This document shows positions 10,874 through 17,930 of a DNA stretch of 20,081 nucleotides, one piece after another. The notes beneath the pieces were generated by a model, which saw only the letters and a list, made by a program, of their open reading frames with translations, was not told the DNA's origin and searched no databases. Source of the DNA: Elysia marginata (taxonomy: Eukaryota > Mollusca > Gastropoda > Plakobranchidae); NCBI GenBank assembly GCA_019649035.1, contig BMAT01002970.1:56124-76204 (forward strand), given 5' to 3'. Made by a program: the position numbers and the translations under genes. The first letter of the stretch is position 1, and each line of letters starts with the position of its first letter.

Positions 10874-11138
10874 CACCGGCTCTGTGGCTTAGTGGTTCGA
10901 TCCCCGGCCGAGTCAAACAAAGGACTTTAAAATTGGTATTAGCAGCTGATCCGCCTAGTGTCTAGCATTATGGATTTAGTGTTAAGTCTGGTCGGCCCGG
11001 TGTCAGGATAATGTCACTGGATGAGGTGTGCGCAAGCGCTTCTTATATTACAGTGTGACAGCACGCTTTCAATTGTCTCCAGCGCCGTCTCTGATATAAC
11101 CACGAAGTTGCCTAGGACGTTAAAAATTCAAACAACCA
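10874..11138 (+). mobile_element. tRNA-derived SINE, copy 3 (34-bp deletion in the tRNA-like head)
   Basis: It starts CACCGGCTCTGTGGCTTAG and then jumps straight to TGGTTCGATCCC, lacking the 34 bp present in copy 4 between these points. The body and tail are otherwise complete. The deletion leaves an A-box-like TGGCTTAGTGG (10885-10895) overlapping B box GGTTCGATCCC (10894-10904). A 7-bp AATAATT at 10864-10870 recurs at 11138-11144 and may be the target-site duplication. The element ends about 195 bp upstream of the homeodomain exon. Confidence 0.92.
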
Positions 11139-11333
11139 ATAATTGAAAAATTATATCTATTTACGCAAATGCCTTTATTGATTTTTTCACGAGACACTTA
11201 ACACATTTTAATGCCAATTTGATAAGACCTGTGTCAAAGAAATTTCATGTCATAACACTATGCAGAGCTCATAGTTTACTTAATTAATATACTTGACATA
11301 GTAATTACAACCGTGCACCACTATTGTTCCCAG

Positions 11334-11477
11334 GTATGGTTTCAGAACAGACGAGCTAAGTGGAGGAAACGCGAACGGTTTGGACAACTACATACGATGC
11401 GGGCAATGGCGTCCGCGGCAAACCAGGGGTACGACATGTCTCTCGGACCCAGGCACGATGCCTATTCTCAGATACAG
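11334..11477 (+). CDS. Alx: ALX/aristaless-like homeobox gene, internal exon with the end of the homeodomain (partial gene)
   Basis: The exon encodes 48 residues and is a whole number of codons (phase 0 at both ends). It opens at homeodomain position 47 with [14 protein letters not shown], the second half of recognition helix 3. It has Q50, N51 and R53, so this is a paired-class Q50 DNA-binding transcription factor acting in the nucleus. The CAG acceptor is at 11331-11333 and the GT donor at 11478-11479. An intron between homeodomain residues 46 and 47 is a classic paired-class position. ALX identity rests on RERFGQ after the homeodomain and on the following YDMSxxPRxDAYSQIQ, which resembles the YDIS-PR-D-YPQIQN stretch I recall from vertebrate ALX1/3/4. 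ARX, RAX, OTP and PRRX diverge here. Helices 1 and 2 must lie on exons beyond the left edge. The start codon is outside the window. Homeobox identity is near certain; ALX subfamily is likely. Confidence 0.93.
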
Positions 11478-11763
11478 GTAATAATAATACTGGTAGTAAT
11501 ATCAATAATATTAATGATAACAATAATGATAACAGAATTAATAACAGGAAAACAATATTAAGATAAAAATTATAACAATAGTAATGATAATTTTAACAAG
11601 AATAGCAACAATGGTAGTAATAAAAAAAATAAAAGCGATAGTAATAATTGTATTGATCATTAAGATATTGATGGTGATAATAAAAAAATAGTAATAATAA
11701 TAATAACAACAGTTATTATAATTAAGATAGTGATTGCGATAATAATAATAATAATAATGATGA

Positions 11764-11834
<71 letters not shown>

Positions 11835-11903
11835 GTAGTAGTAGTAGTAGTAGTAATAATAATAACAATAATAATGATAATGATGATAATAATATTAATA
11901 AAC
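11478..11903. repeat. AAT/GATAA low-complexity tract starting at the splice donor
   Basis: Imperfect AAT, GATAA and GTAATAAT units fill 426 bp. A purer TAA run lies at about 11769-11834 and an AGT run at 11833-11854. The tract begins with the donor itself (GTAATAATAATA). Long Leu-rich or Asn/Ile frames here are microsatellite translations. Confidence 0.95.
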
Positions 11904-12085
11904 TAATTTCACTGTGCTTATTTAATCTCAAGATGATGCTCAGTATGCGTTATATGAAGTTACAATATCTACAATCACAATGTACAGCACATAAAAGTAC
12001 ATACAGCGTTTCATGCTATGTTCCCCCTGGAAAATAAAAACAAATTGATTGGTTGCCCATTCAGGGAAAGGTTTATTATAACCCA

Positions 12086-12151
12086 GCTCCTACTTACTAT
12101 AAGTGTACAATAAACCTTGCTCCTACTTACTATAAGTGTACAATAAACCTT
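12086..12151. repeat. Exact 33-bp tandem duplication
   Basis: Two identical 33-bp units begin GCTCCTACTTACTATAAGTG and end CAATAAACCTT, followed by the first bases (GCTC) of a third. AAGGTTTATT just upstream (12068-12077) is the reverse complement of the unit end AATAAACCTT. It lies in the intron between the first two visible exons. Confidence 0.95.
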
Positions 12152-12764
12152 GCTCACGGCTAACTTAAGGAATCAATCAATTATATTAAGTTGCAAATAT
12201 TCTAAGGTTGTAAAAAATGACAAAACTCTATTAAAAATGCTCTAAACAAAATATTGAAAATCCCTCGGCGAACGCTATGTTTTTACATTTACGACTTACA
12301 TATTTGGGACATGTCACCAAATCTCTGAAAGATCTGTAGACTTATTTATCGACTTTTTATTAAAAGAACACATTGAAATACCACCATCTCTTAAGTTAGT
12401 TTTGTTTCATGAAACGATAAGCCACTAATTTGACATTGAATTCGTAGTGCGCTACGTCTTTATGAGCGTCATTCCCATTTACTTTTATCTTTGATGCAGC
12501 CATATTCTGTGTGTTTTACACTAGAATTTTGGGTCAATGATTTTACTAAACCTTTTCTTTCTTTAAATTGTATGCATCTTAGGTGTGTATAGAAATATAT
12601 TTATCCCTTTACAAGTGCGTCAAGCACATACATCACGTACTCAGCAATTTTTACTGAGATCATCTGTGTGTTAGAAGGATTACAGCAACCATTCTGGCCT
12701 TTGTGCTTGACTTAATCTGTACGATAAAAATCTCCTCCAATAACATTTTTAAATTTTTTTTTAG

Positions 12765-12864
12765 AACCCCGACTCATCCATGATGTGGATGGAGATGTAC
12801 AATCATTACGGCAACAACATGTGGAACCCGATGTCGGCCATCAAGGGATACCATCTCTCCATGG
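12765..12864 (+). CDS. Alx: ALX-like homeobox gene, second visible exon (Met/Trp-rich linker)
   Basis: A T-rich polypyrimidine tract ending in TTAG at 12761-12764 precedes the exon. A GTCAGT donor follows at 12865. The frame continues from the previous phase-0 exon with AAC (Asn), so the joined text reads QIQ-N, as in ALX proteins. It gives 33 codons plus one base (phase 1), and that base completes an Asp codon with the next exon. The residues are unusual: seven Met and two Trp in 33, with a MMWMEMYNHYG core. I recognise no named domain. The size and exact phase agreement with both neighbours make it convincing, although the frame was too short to stand out by length. Function is unknown; it lies in the transactivation/linker part of the protein. 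Confidence 0.85.
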
Positions 12865-13484
12865 GTCAGTCTTGAAAATTAATGTTTGCTCCTTTGTTGT
12901 GTTAGAATAATTAGAACTAACTTCTGGGTAAATTTCCAGCATGAATGAACTATACAATTGTTTCGTATAAACTTAAGATTTGCGAATGAAAAGAAAGCAT
13001 TCATTTTTTTTCTTTAGCGGAAAAATAATTATGAGCACGAGTTGAAGGTAAAAAGCATACGTTATGTAGAAAAGTTTGCGTATCTAGGACGATAATAATC
13101 TAACAAAACCTGCGCAGCCTAGAACTAAATTCTAGATTAAAATAGCATTTACTACATGCGCTGGGCGGTGTGGACAGCAAGCACAAAAATTCAAAAGAAA
13201 TGTTAATAAGAGGATTGTTTCATTCTATTTAATCTATTTTTTCTGCTCCGAATCAGGCAATCTTGAACAATACCCGTCCCTCGAGACTTTTCCAGGTCGA
13301 TAAAAATATTTCTACCGACCTGGCAAAGTCTCAAGAGTGGGTTTTAAAATGCAGATGTTAAAGTAGCCGATATCGATAGTTTTCTATCGACCTGGCAAAG
13401 TCTCGAGGGACCGCATTTGTTCAAGGAAACCCGAGAATCAAGGCAGTTTGACACTCGTCCCTAAATCTATCATTCTGTCCCCAG
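12865..13484 (+). other. Intron before the last coding exon (620 bp)
   Basis: It has a GTCAGT donor at 12865 and a CCCCAG acceptor ending at 13484. It is a phase 1 intron: G|AC forms Asp. It contains the palindromic MITE-like element at 13262-13435, whose right end lies about 50 bp upstream of the acceptor. The first 400 bp hold nothing recognised. Confidence 0.85.
13262..13435. mobile_element. Palindromic MITE-like element in the last intron
   Basis: The left end CTTGAACAA...GTCCCTCGAGACTTTTCC matches the reverse complement of the right end, GGCAAAGTCTCGAGGGACC...TTGTTCAAG. The terminal inverted repeats are about 45 bp and imperfect, and the whole is 174 bp. A third inverted copy of the core, CGACCTGGCAAAGTCTC, lies inside at 13316-13337, so the left half is itself a hairpin. 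No reading frame and no clear target-site duplication are seen. It is probably a non-autonomous DNA transposon remnant. Confidence 0.7.
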
Positions 13485-13747
13485 ACGCAGCCCAATCGCT
13501 AGGCAGTAAGTGGCCACCTACCGTGCCGCCAATGTATGCCGGATGGAACGACTCTCAACTCCTGTACTCCACACCTTCATCGGCCCACGGTCAGCTTCCT
13601 CAGCACCACCAGCACCACCATCCCTCACCGGAAGCATTTCAAGGCGCATGCGTTGGCACGCCCACTCAGCGTCATGACCTCTACTCGGTCCCGCCCCCGG
13701 GGAACTTTCACCAACAGTGCTCCAGTGCCGGAAGTATTGGCCCATGA
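13485..13747 (+). CDS. Alx: ALX-like homeobox gene, last coding exon (no OAR domain seen)
   Basis: The acceptor is CTGTCCCCAG at 13475-13484. Two bases complete the split Asp codon (G|AC), then 86 residues run to TGA at 13745-13747. The sequence is Pro/Ser/Gln/His-rich: WPPTVPPMYAGW near the start, a QHHQHHH run (residues 121-127 of the visible 168), then SVPPPGNF, ending SAGSIGP. This is typical of a disordered activation region. GC content is clearly higher than in the flanking introns, as expected for coding DNA. Canonical ALX/aristaless proteins end in an OAR motif (SSIAxLRxKAKEH-like). None is present here or in any frame I read downstream to 20081. Either this lineage lost it, or an alternative donor inside this exon (a GGTCAGC occurs near 13590) reaches a distant OAR exon. 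Confidence 0.85.
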
Positions 13748-14381
13748 ACAGAATAGAACATGAAATTATCTAACTGAAACGAGACATAGAAGAACGTTAA
13801 TTAAAGATTTGAATCAAAGGTACAAAAAACAAGCATACATGCTGTAGGATACCTCGCGATTCAAAGAGGATACAAGACGTCATCAATAGTTTTAATAGCT
13901 AAGGTCAACCTGCGATGTTTAAACACAAGTTGGGACCTTCCAGTTATAGCTGTAAAACATTGCATTGTGTGATACATTCTTTAATTTGTTGCAGGGGTCT
14001 GCGTCACATGAAAAAAGACCGATAATCCTCAGAAGACGTTAACGAGGATTTTGTGTGACACTAGTGTGTATGCAACGAAGTAAATCGGCTTACCAGCTTC
14101 AGATCTGGACCTTTTCGAAGAATAGCATTATGGTATTTTTTTCAATTCTTGGAGTTGCCAAAGAATAAGAAAGTGGTTTGAGTTGTTGTCATGAAATAAA
14201 TAATTCCACACTGATATACAGCATGAATGGCATACAAGGACAGAATGAAATGCTCAACAGGGAAATAGATCAGTTCAAAATGAATATTATTCAGCACTCT
14301 TTTTTTGATTAAATGTACACGATCTGCACTGTAACTTGCTTGAAAGCATTTTCTTTCGCGATATAAGCTGATTTCTACAGC
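13748..14381 (+). other. 3' UTR and flank of the homeobox gene
   Basis: This is sequence after the TGA at 13747. It holds candidate polyadenylation hexamers at 13800 and 14195 and no further coding similarity, including no OAR-like motif. The transcript end is not determined. Confidence 0.5.
14195..14200 (+). promoter_or_regulatory. Candidate polyadenylation signal AATAAA
   Basis: This AATAAA lies about 450 bp after the stop codon of the homeobox gene on the same strand. A weaker ATTAAA sits at 13800-13805, only 53 bp after the stop. Either could end the transcript. AT-rich DNA yields such hexamers by chance, so confidence is low without transcript data. Confidence 0.25.
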
Positions 14382-14605
14382 ATGTGGCTGTTCGATGAAC
14401 TTTGAAAAATCCTTTAAGACTAAATTTCTCTGGGGCAATGGTGAATTTTTACGCTTAGATTCACCACTATAGTTACTCGAAAAAACAGTTACTACCTCGC
14501 CTACAGAAAAGTTCGCTTTTGAGCCCACCTTTTGAATATTAAACCCAGGAGAGGTTAATTCTGAAACAGTACCATAGTCCACACGTTTAAGTGATGAAAG
14601 CCTAG
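14382..14605 (-). repeat. Dispersed repeat family B, copy 2, inside a 166-codon minus-strand open frame
   Basis: This is the partner of 6078-6295. It lies within a minus-strand open frame (ATG at 14642, stop near 14142) encoding 166 residues with SELTSPGFNIQKVG, VGEVVTVFSSNYSGESK and KNSPLPQRN. That is long for AT-rich intergenic DNA. I recognise no domain. It may be a fragment of a transposon-encoded protein or a noncoding repeat with an accidental frame. Substitutions between the copies are not concentrated at third codon positions, which argues against recent coding constraint. Confidence 0.7.
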
Positions 14606-14645
14606 GGGCATCTTTGCAGTATGACGATATATAAAGTTTCATCCT

Positions 14646-14694
14646 AGAAACTATAAAACTATGTATAGTTGTCTACGTGAGGAGTATAGTTTCT
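14646..14694. repeat. Short perfect inverted repeat
   Basis: AGAAACTATA (14646-14655) and TATAGTTTCT (14685-14694) are exact reverse complements around a 29-bp spacer. This could be a small hairpin. It is just outside the start of the 166-codon frame on the reverse strand. Confidence 0.6.
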
Positions 14695-14918
14695 GCATTT
14701 AATTAGCTCCCAGTTTTATTTGATGTTTGATGTCTTATTGCTTGCATTGTACATATAAAACAGATACATCTATGCCATGTTTATAACAAAGTTTGCTAGT
14801 TTTTATGAAATAGGCAAAGAGAGCGATATCGAAAACCATTCAAACAAAATAGGATAAGCTGATTTAATATGATATAAGTGCCTTCGTTGACTTTATTTGT
14901 CTACCTTGCTTAAAAACG

Positions 14919-15014
14919 GGTGCGTCAAACCATGGAACTGACGTTTCGAGGTTTGATTCGTTCGACCAGGCAGCTGTCAAACCCATTGAGTCCACTTGAA
15001 AGGTTTGATGCGCC
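14919..15014. repeat. Alternating inverted TCAAACC / GGTTTGA motifs
   Basis: GGTGCGTCAAACC (14919-14931) and GGTTTGATGCGCC (15002-15014) are near-perfect inverted repeats. Between them lie GGTTTGA (14950-14956) and TCAAACCC (14977-14984). The segment can fold as one long stem or as two smaller hairpins. It is locally more GC-rich than its surroundings, so it may be a fossil mobile element. Confidence 0.5.
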
Positions 15015-15383
15015 GACTGGACAAAAAGCCTCTGATGTGCCGGCCGGCCGTCGATACTATTTACTATTGTCTTTTCATCAACAAAACAATGTGTGTTACT
15101 CTTATACTTTGAGATCGATTGCAAATGCCTTTTTTGAAGCATTATCTATTTAAAGCTTAAAAGATTCGTTCAAGAGAAATTTTTTTACTTATATAAGAAC
15201 TCTCTATGCAAGTAAAAACTCGTGAGAAATAATAACAGTGCCTTAAAATTCCACATTAATTTTTCGAAATACTTTACAAAAACATCGCGAAAAGTGTCTT
15301 TCTAAGTAATCTTGTGATCTATGTTCCTAGAACAAATTAATAAAAGGAAAAAAGCAGCGACATGAATGCTAAGAAAATTTTCC

Positions 15384-15499
15384 ATTACACAATGGTTTGG
15401 GGCTAAACCTACCTATTGATGCGGAATTGTGTATCAACAGTAGTCTAAAGAGCGTTTCCCAAGTTGTGACATAGATTTAGGTCCGAACCATTGAACAAT
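15384..15499. mobile_element. Imperfect inverted-repeat element (MITE-like)
   Basis: The left arm ATTACACAATGGTTTGGGGC (15384 on) pairs with the reverse complement of the right arm, which reads ATTGTTCAATGGTTCGGACC (to 15499). About 22 of 30 bases match. The element is 116 bp with no coding capacity. Part of it recurs, reversed, at 16336-16376, which supports a mobile repeat over a chance hairpin. Confidence 0.5.
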
Positions 15500-15840
15500 A
15501 TGAAATTAGTTTTGCGAGAGTTTTGTTTCGTCTAAATTGGTTATTTCAAAATTTTAACAGCAATATGATAATTTCTTTTTTTTTCTGGCTTTTTTTTATT
15601 CTGGGTGATAACAGAAAATAGCACACAAATATAAACTACAAAAACAGCCCCGTGCGGCTTTTTTGACTGTCTTTTGCGCTTTTTTGTCCTCATTGCCACA
15701 AAACTTTATATAAGAGTCGAGACCAAATGAGTGATGACTTAGAATAGGAGATGCTTTAAAAATTTACATGTAGTAAATAATTGGATCATATATACAGTAA
15801 AATTTCTGAACTAGACAAAGCCGTTTCTGAATTTAGATTT

Positions 15841-16138
15841 CACCGCCTCTGTGGCTTAGCGGTAAGATACTCGGTCAGAGATCGGGAGGTGCGTGGTTCG
15901 ATCCCCGGCTGAGTCAAACGAAGGGCTTTAAATTGGTATTAGCAGCCGATCCGCCTAGTGTTTGGCATTATGGATTTAGTGTTAAGTCTGGTCGGCCCAG
16001 TGTCAGGATAATACGACTGGGTGTGGTGTATGTAAGCGCTCTTTACATCACAGTGTGGCAGCACGCTTTCAATTGTCCCAAGCACCGTCTCAGATATTAC
16101 ATCGTATTTGAATGCGGCGTTAAAATTTAAACAACCAA
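15841..16138 (+). mobile_element. tRNA-derived SINE, copy 4 (full length, reference copy here)
   Basis: It runs 298 bp from CACCGCCTCTGTGGCTTAGC to TTAAACAACCA. The A box TGGCTTAGCGG is near 15852 and the B box GGTTCGATCCC at 15895-15905. The central body and GACGTTAAA-type tail match copies 1-3, with some divergence at the 3' end (ATTACATCGTATTTGAATGCGGCG). It lies 3' of the homeobox gene. I know of similar tRNA-head SINEs with a GGACGTTAAA tail in mollusc DNA but cannot assign a catalogued family name. Confidence 0.92.
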
Positions 16139-16335
16139 TCTAGTGCTATAATGAGGGGCAGCCTTCTTGAATTTTTCAAAATATATTTTCAACGTAAACA
16201 AATGAACCGGAGCTCAGTACTTGGTTGTGTGGTCTAGCCATGAGCGCCTTTGGCCAGTTTTCTAAATCGAGGCACTGAATTTAGCAAACAAATTGCACTG
16301 TATTATAGATTCACCGAAATAAAAAAGGCTCCAGA

Positions 16336-16376
16336 AGTTCTAACCTAAATATACGTCACAACTTGGGATACACAAT
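16336..16376. repeat. Diverged half copy of the 15384-15499 element, opposite orientation
   Basis: GTTCTAACCTAAATATACGT and the following CACAACTTGGGATACAC match the reverse complement of about 15450-15486 at roughly 31 of 37 positions. The left arm is not found here. The matching pair flanks the full-length SINE at 15841-16138. Confidence 0.55.
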
Positions 16377-17670
16377 GTCTTCCGCATTTTTTTAATTACA
16401 GATTGCGCATCGTTTTCTATAACATGACGGAAAACAAACATTACGCAGTCAAAATAAAACGCTTTTACGTAGATTAAGAGCACTTTTGATATATGATTTC
16501 GCATTAATATAGGTCAGATTTAGGTCAGAATAATTGCTACAAAATTATGTATATCGATCAGCTCCTTTATTTATCAACGTACATAGAAAAAAGGTAATTT
16601 TTTTCAAAAGTCTATTATAAACTGAAAAAGTCATTTATGTGAAATATCATAGTGCTGTTATAAAACAATGCAAAAGTATTGGCACATATCTTTCTGTCAC
16701 TGTCATTAGAAATATAGCGATTCTTACCGTTTTGTGGTAACTTCATTCGTACTATACGGTGTCCTTCCCTCTATGTTACTGATGATCATTTTGTCGTACC
16801 CACCAATTAAAATTTTTGTTTGAATTATAACTAAACTGTCTCGATGAAAATAAACTTGAAAAGAAGGTAAATAATGCCACTTTGTTATGCCACGCTGGGT
16901 GTTAATGACAAAAAATAGTATGACATAACAAAAAAAATTAAACGCAATGTTGGCTTTTATGATATGAAAAACTGACAAACTTTTGAACTAATTGGTGAAG
17001 AGTTCAAATTTATCTTTGAAATCTCTCCAGCATCGAACTGAATGTACTGCTTTTTAAGGACATCTTTATAACGATAAAATATACCTTCCTGATTTATATA
17101 AGTCATTTTTTTTCTTCTTAGCTTAATTTTATTGGTCGTGATTTGATCCAAAGCAAATGTTTTGCTAAGTTAATGCAGAAAACCAGTTTGTTATCGGCCG
17201 TCCCAGATGACATTAAAGAAAGAAATTAGTTACAGCGGCTTCCTTTTTTTCGATGTGCCTTGAGGTTTGATGTAAAAATTCCCTTGATTTGCGTATGTGT
17301 ATATTTTGTAAATTATTCTGATAATAAAAAGCCTTTTTGGGGTATAGATAAATATAACGTTGTTATCTTTTTGTCCTTTTAAACATTGATTTTGTTATTT
17401 TAACATTTTAAAGAAAGTAAAAGAAACCCATACATTCAAAAAGGTACGTTTATATATTATAACGCAAATATCCAATCATAGTGTGTTAATGATAACGCCA
17501 TAATAATAATCATGCTGTAGACATGAAAGCAAACTGATGAAACCAAAATTTCTAAGGGACACTTTTCTAATAAAAAAAACCCAGACATTTTTTTCCTTTT
17601 TAATCGTTTTTTTTTAAATTTAGTATTCCTCCAAGAACCTCCAAACATTATAACCTTTTATTTAACACTT
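16377..17670. other. No gene recognised
   Basis: AT-rich DNA with small reverse-strand frames (16724-16978, 16957-17151, 17457-17648), none with a recognisable domain. No repeats are shared with the rest of the window. Confidence 0.6.
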
Positions 17671-17800
17671 ATGTCTAGTAGGGTATGCAGCGCCCCGTAC
17701 ATCACAGTGTGGCAGCACGCTTTCAATTGTCCCAAGCGCCGTCTCTGATATAACCTTGTAGTTTAAAAGAGACGTTAAAATTCAAACAACCAACCAACCA
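17671..17800 (+). mobile_element. SINE 3' half (sense), part of a rearranged composite
   Basis: It matches the last ~130 bp of copy 4: a diverged GACTGGGTGTGGTGTACGC region, then ACATCACAGTGTGGCAGCACGC, CAATTGTCCCAAGCGCCGTC and the GACGTTAAAATTCAAACAACC tail, ending in CAACCAACCAACCA. The 5' half is absent from the left side. It directly abuts an antisense SINE 5' half at 17804. Confidence 0.88.
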
Positions 17801-17803
17801 GCA

Positions 17804-17930
17804 GCCACACACTAGGCGGATCAGCTGCTGATACCAATTTTAAAGCCCTTGGTTTGACTCGGCCGGGGATCGAACTACGCACCTCCCAATCTCTGAGCGA
17901 GTGTCTTACCGTTAGGCCACAGAGCCGGTG
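17804..17930 (-). mobile_element. SINE 5' half (antisense), part of the same composite
   Basis: The reverse strand reads CACCGGCTCTGTGGCCTAAC and continues with A box TGGCCTAACGG (17909-17919) and B box GTTCGATCCC (17866-17875). It runs through GGTATCAGCAGCTGATCCGC to CCTAGTGTGTGG and stops about 127 bp into the family sequence. Only about 3 bp separate it from the sense 3' half at 17800. The middle ~43 bp of the SINE is missing from the pair. Confidence 0.9.

Larger units (their letters stand above)
1..11333 (+). other. Probable large intron interrupting the homeobox (left part of window)
   Basis: The first homeobox exon starts at homeodomain codon 47, so the preceding exon (helices 1 and 2) must lie upstream on the same strand. 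I found no FQKTHYPDV/YAREQLA-like helix 1-2 coding anywhere in 1-11333. The simplest reading is an intron of more than 11.3 kb that holds the SINEs, dispersed repeats and microsatellites listed separately. This is inference from exon structure. An unrelated short gene nested inside cannot be excluded. Confidence 0.6.
11478..12764 (+). other. Intron between homeodomain exon and Met-rich exon (1287 bp)
   Basis: It has a GT donor at 11478 and an AG acceptor at 12763-12764, and joins phase 0 to phase 0. The first 430 bp are AAT/GATAA low-complexity DNA. A 33-bp tandem duplication sits at 12086-12151. The rest (12152-12764) is AT-rich with nothing recognised apart from the polypyrimidine tract before the acceptor. 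Confidence 0.85.

Noticed and set aside
1-11333. Exon for homeodomain helices 1-2 of the ALX-like gene
   Set aside because: I looked for FQKTHYPDV and LTEARVQ-like coding followed by a donor on the + strand and found none, so it is placed outside the window.
11722-11931. Poly-Leu reverse-strand frame
   Set aside because: It is a translation of the AAT/TAA microsatellite.
13518-13745. Reverse-strand frame opposite the last homeobox exon, and a shifted + frame at 13536-13763
   Set aside because: They are shadows of the real exon, whose frame is fixed by splice phase from both upstream exons.
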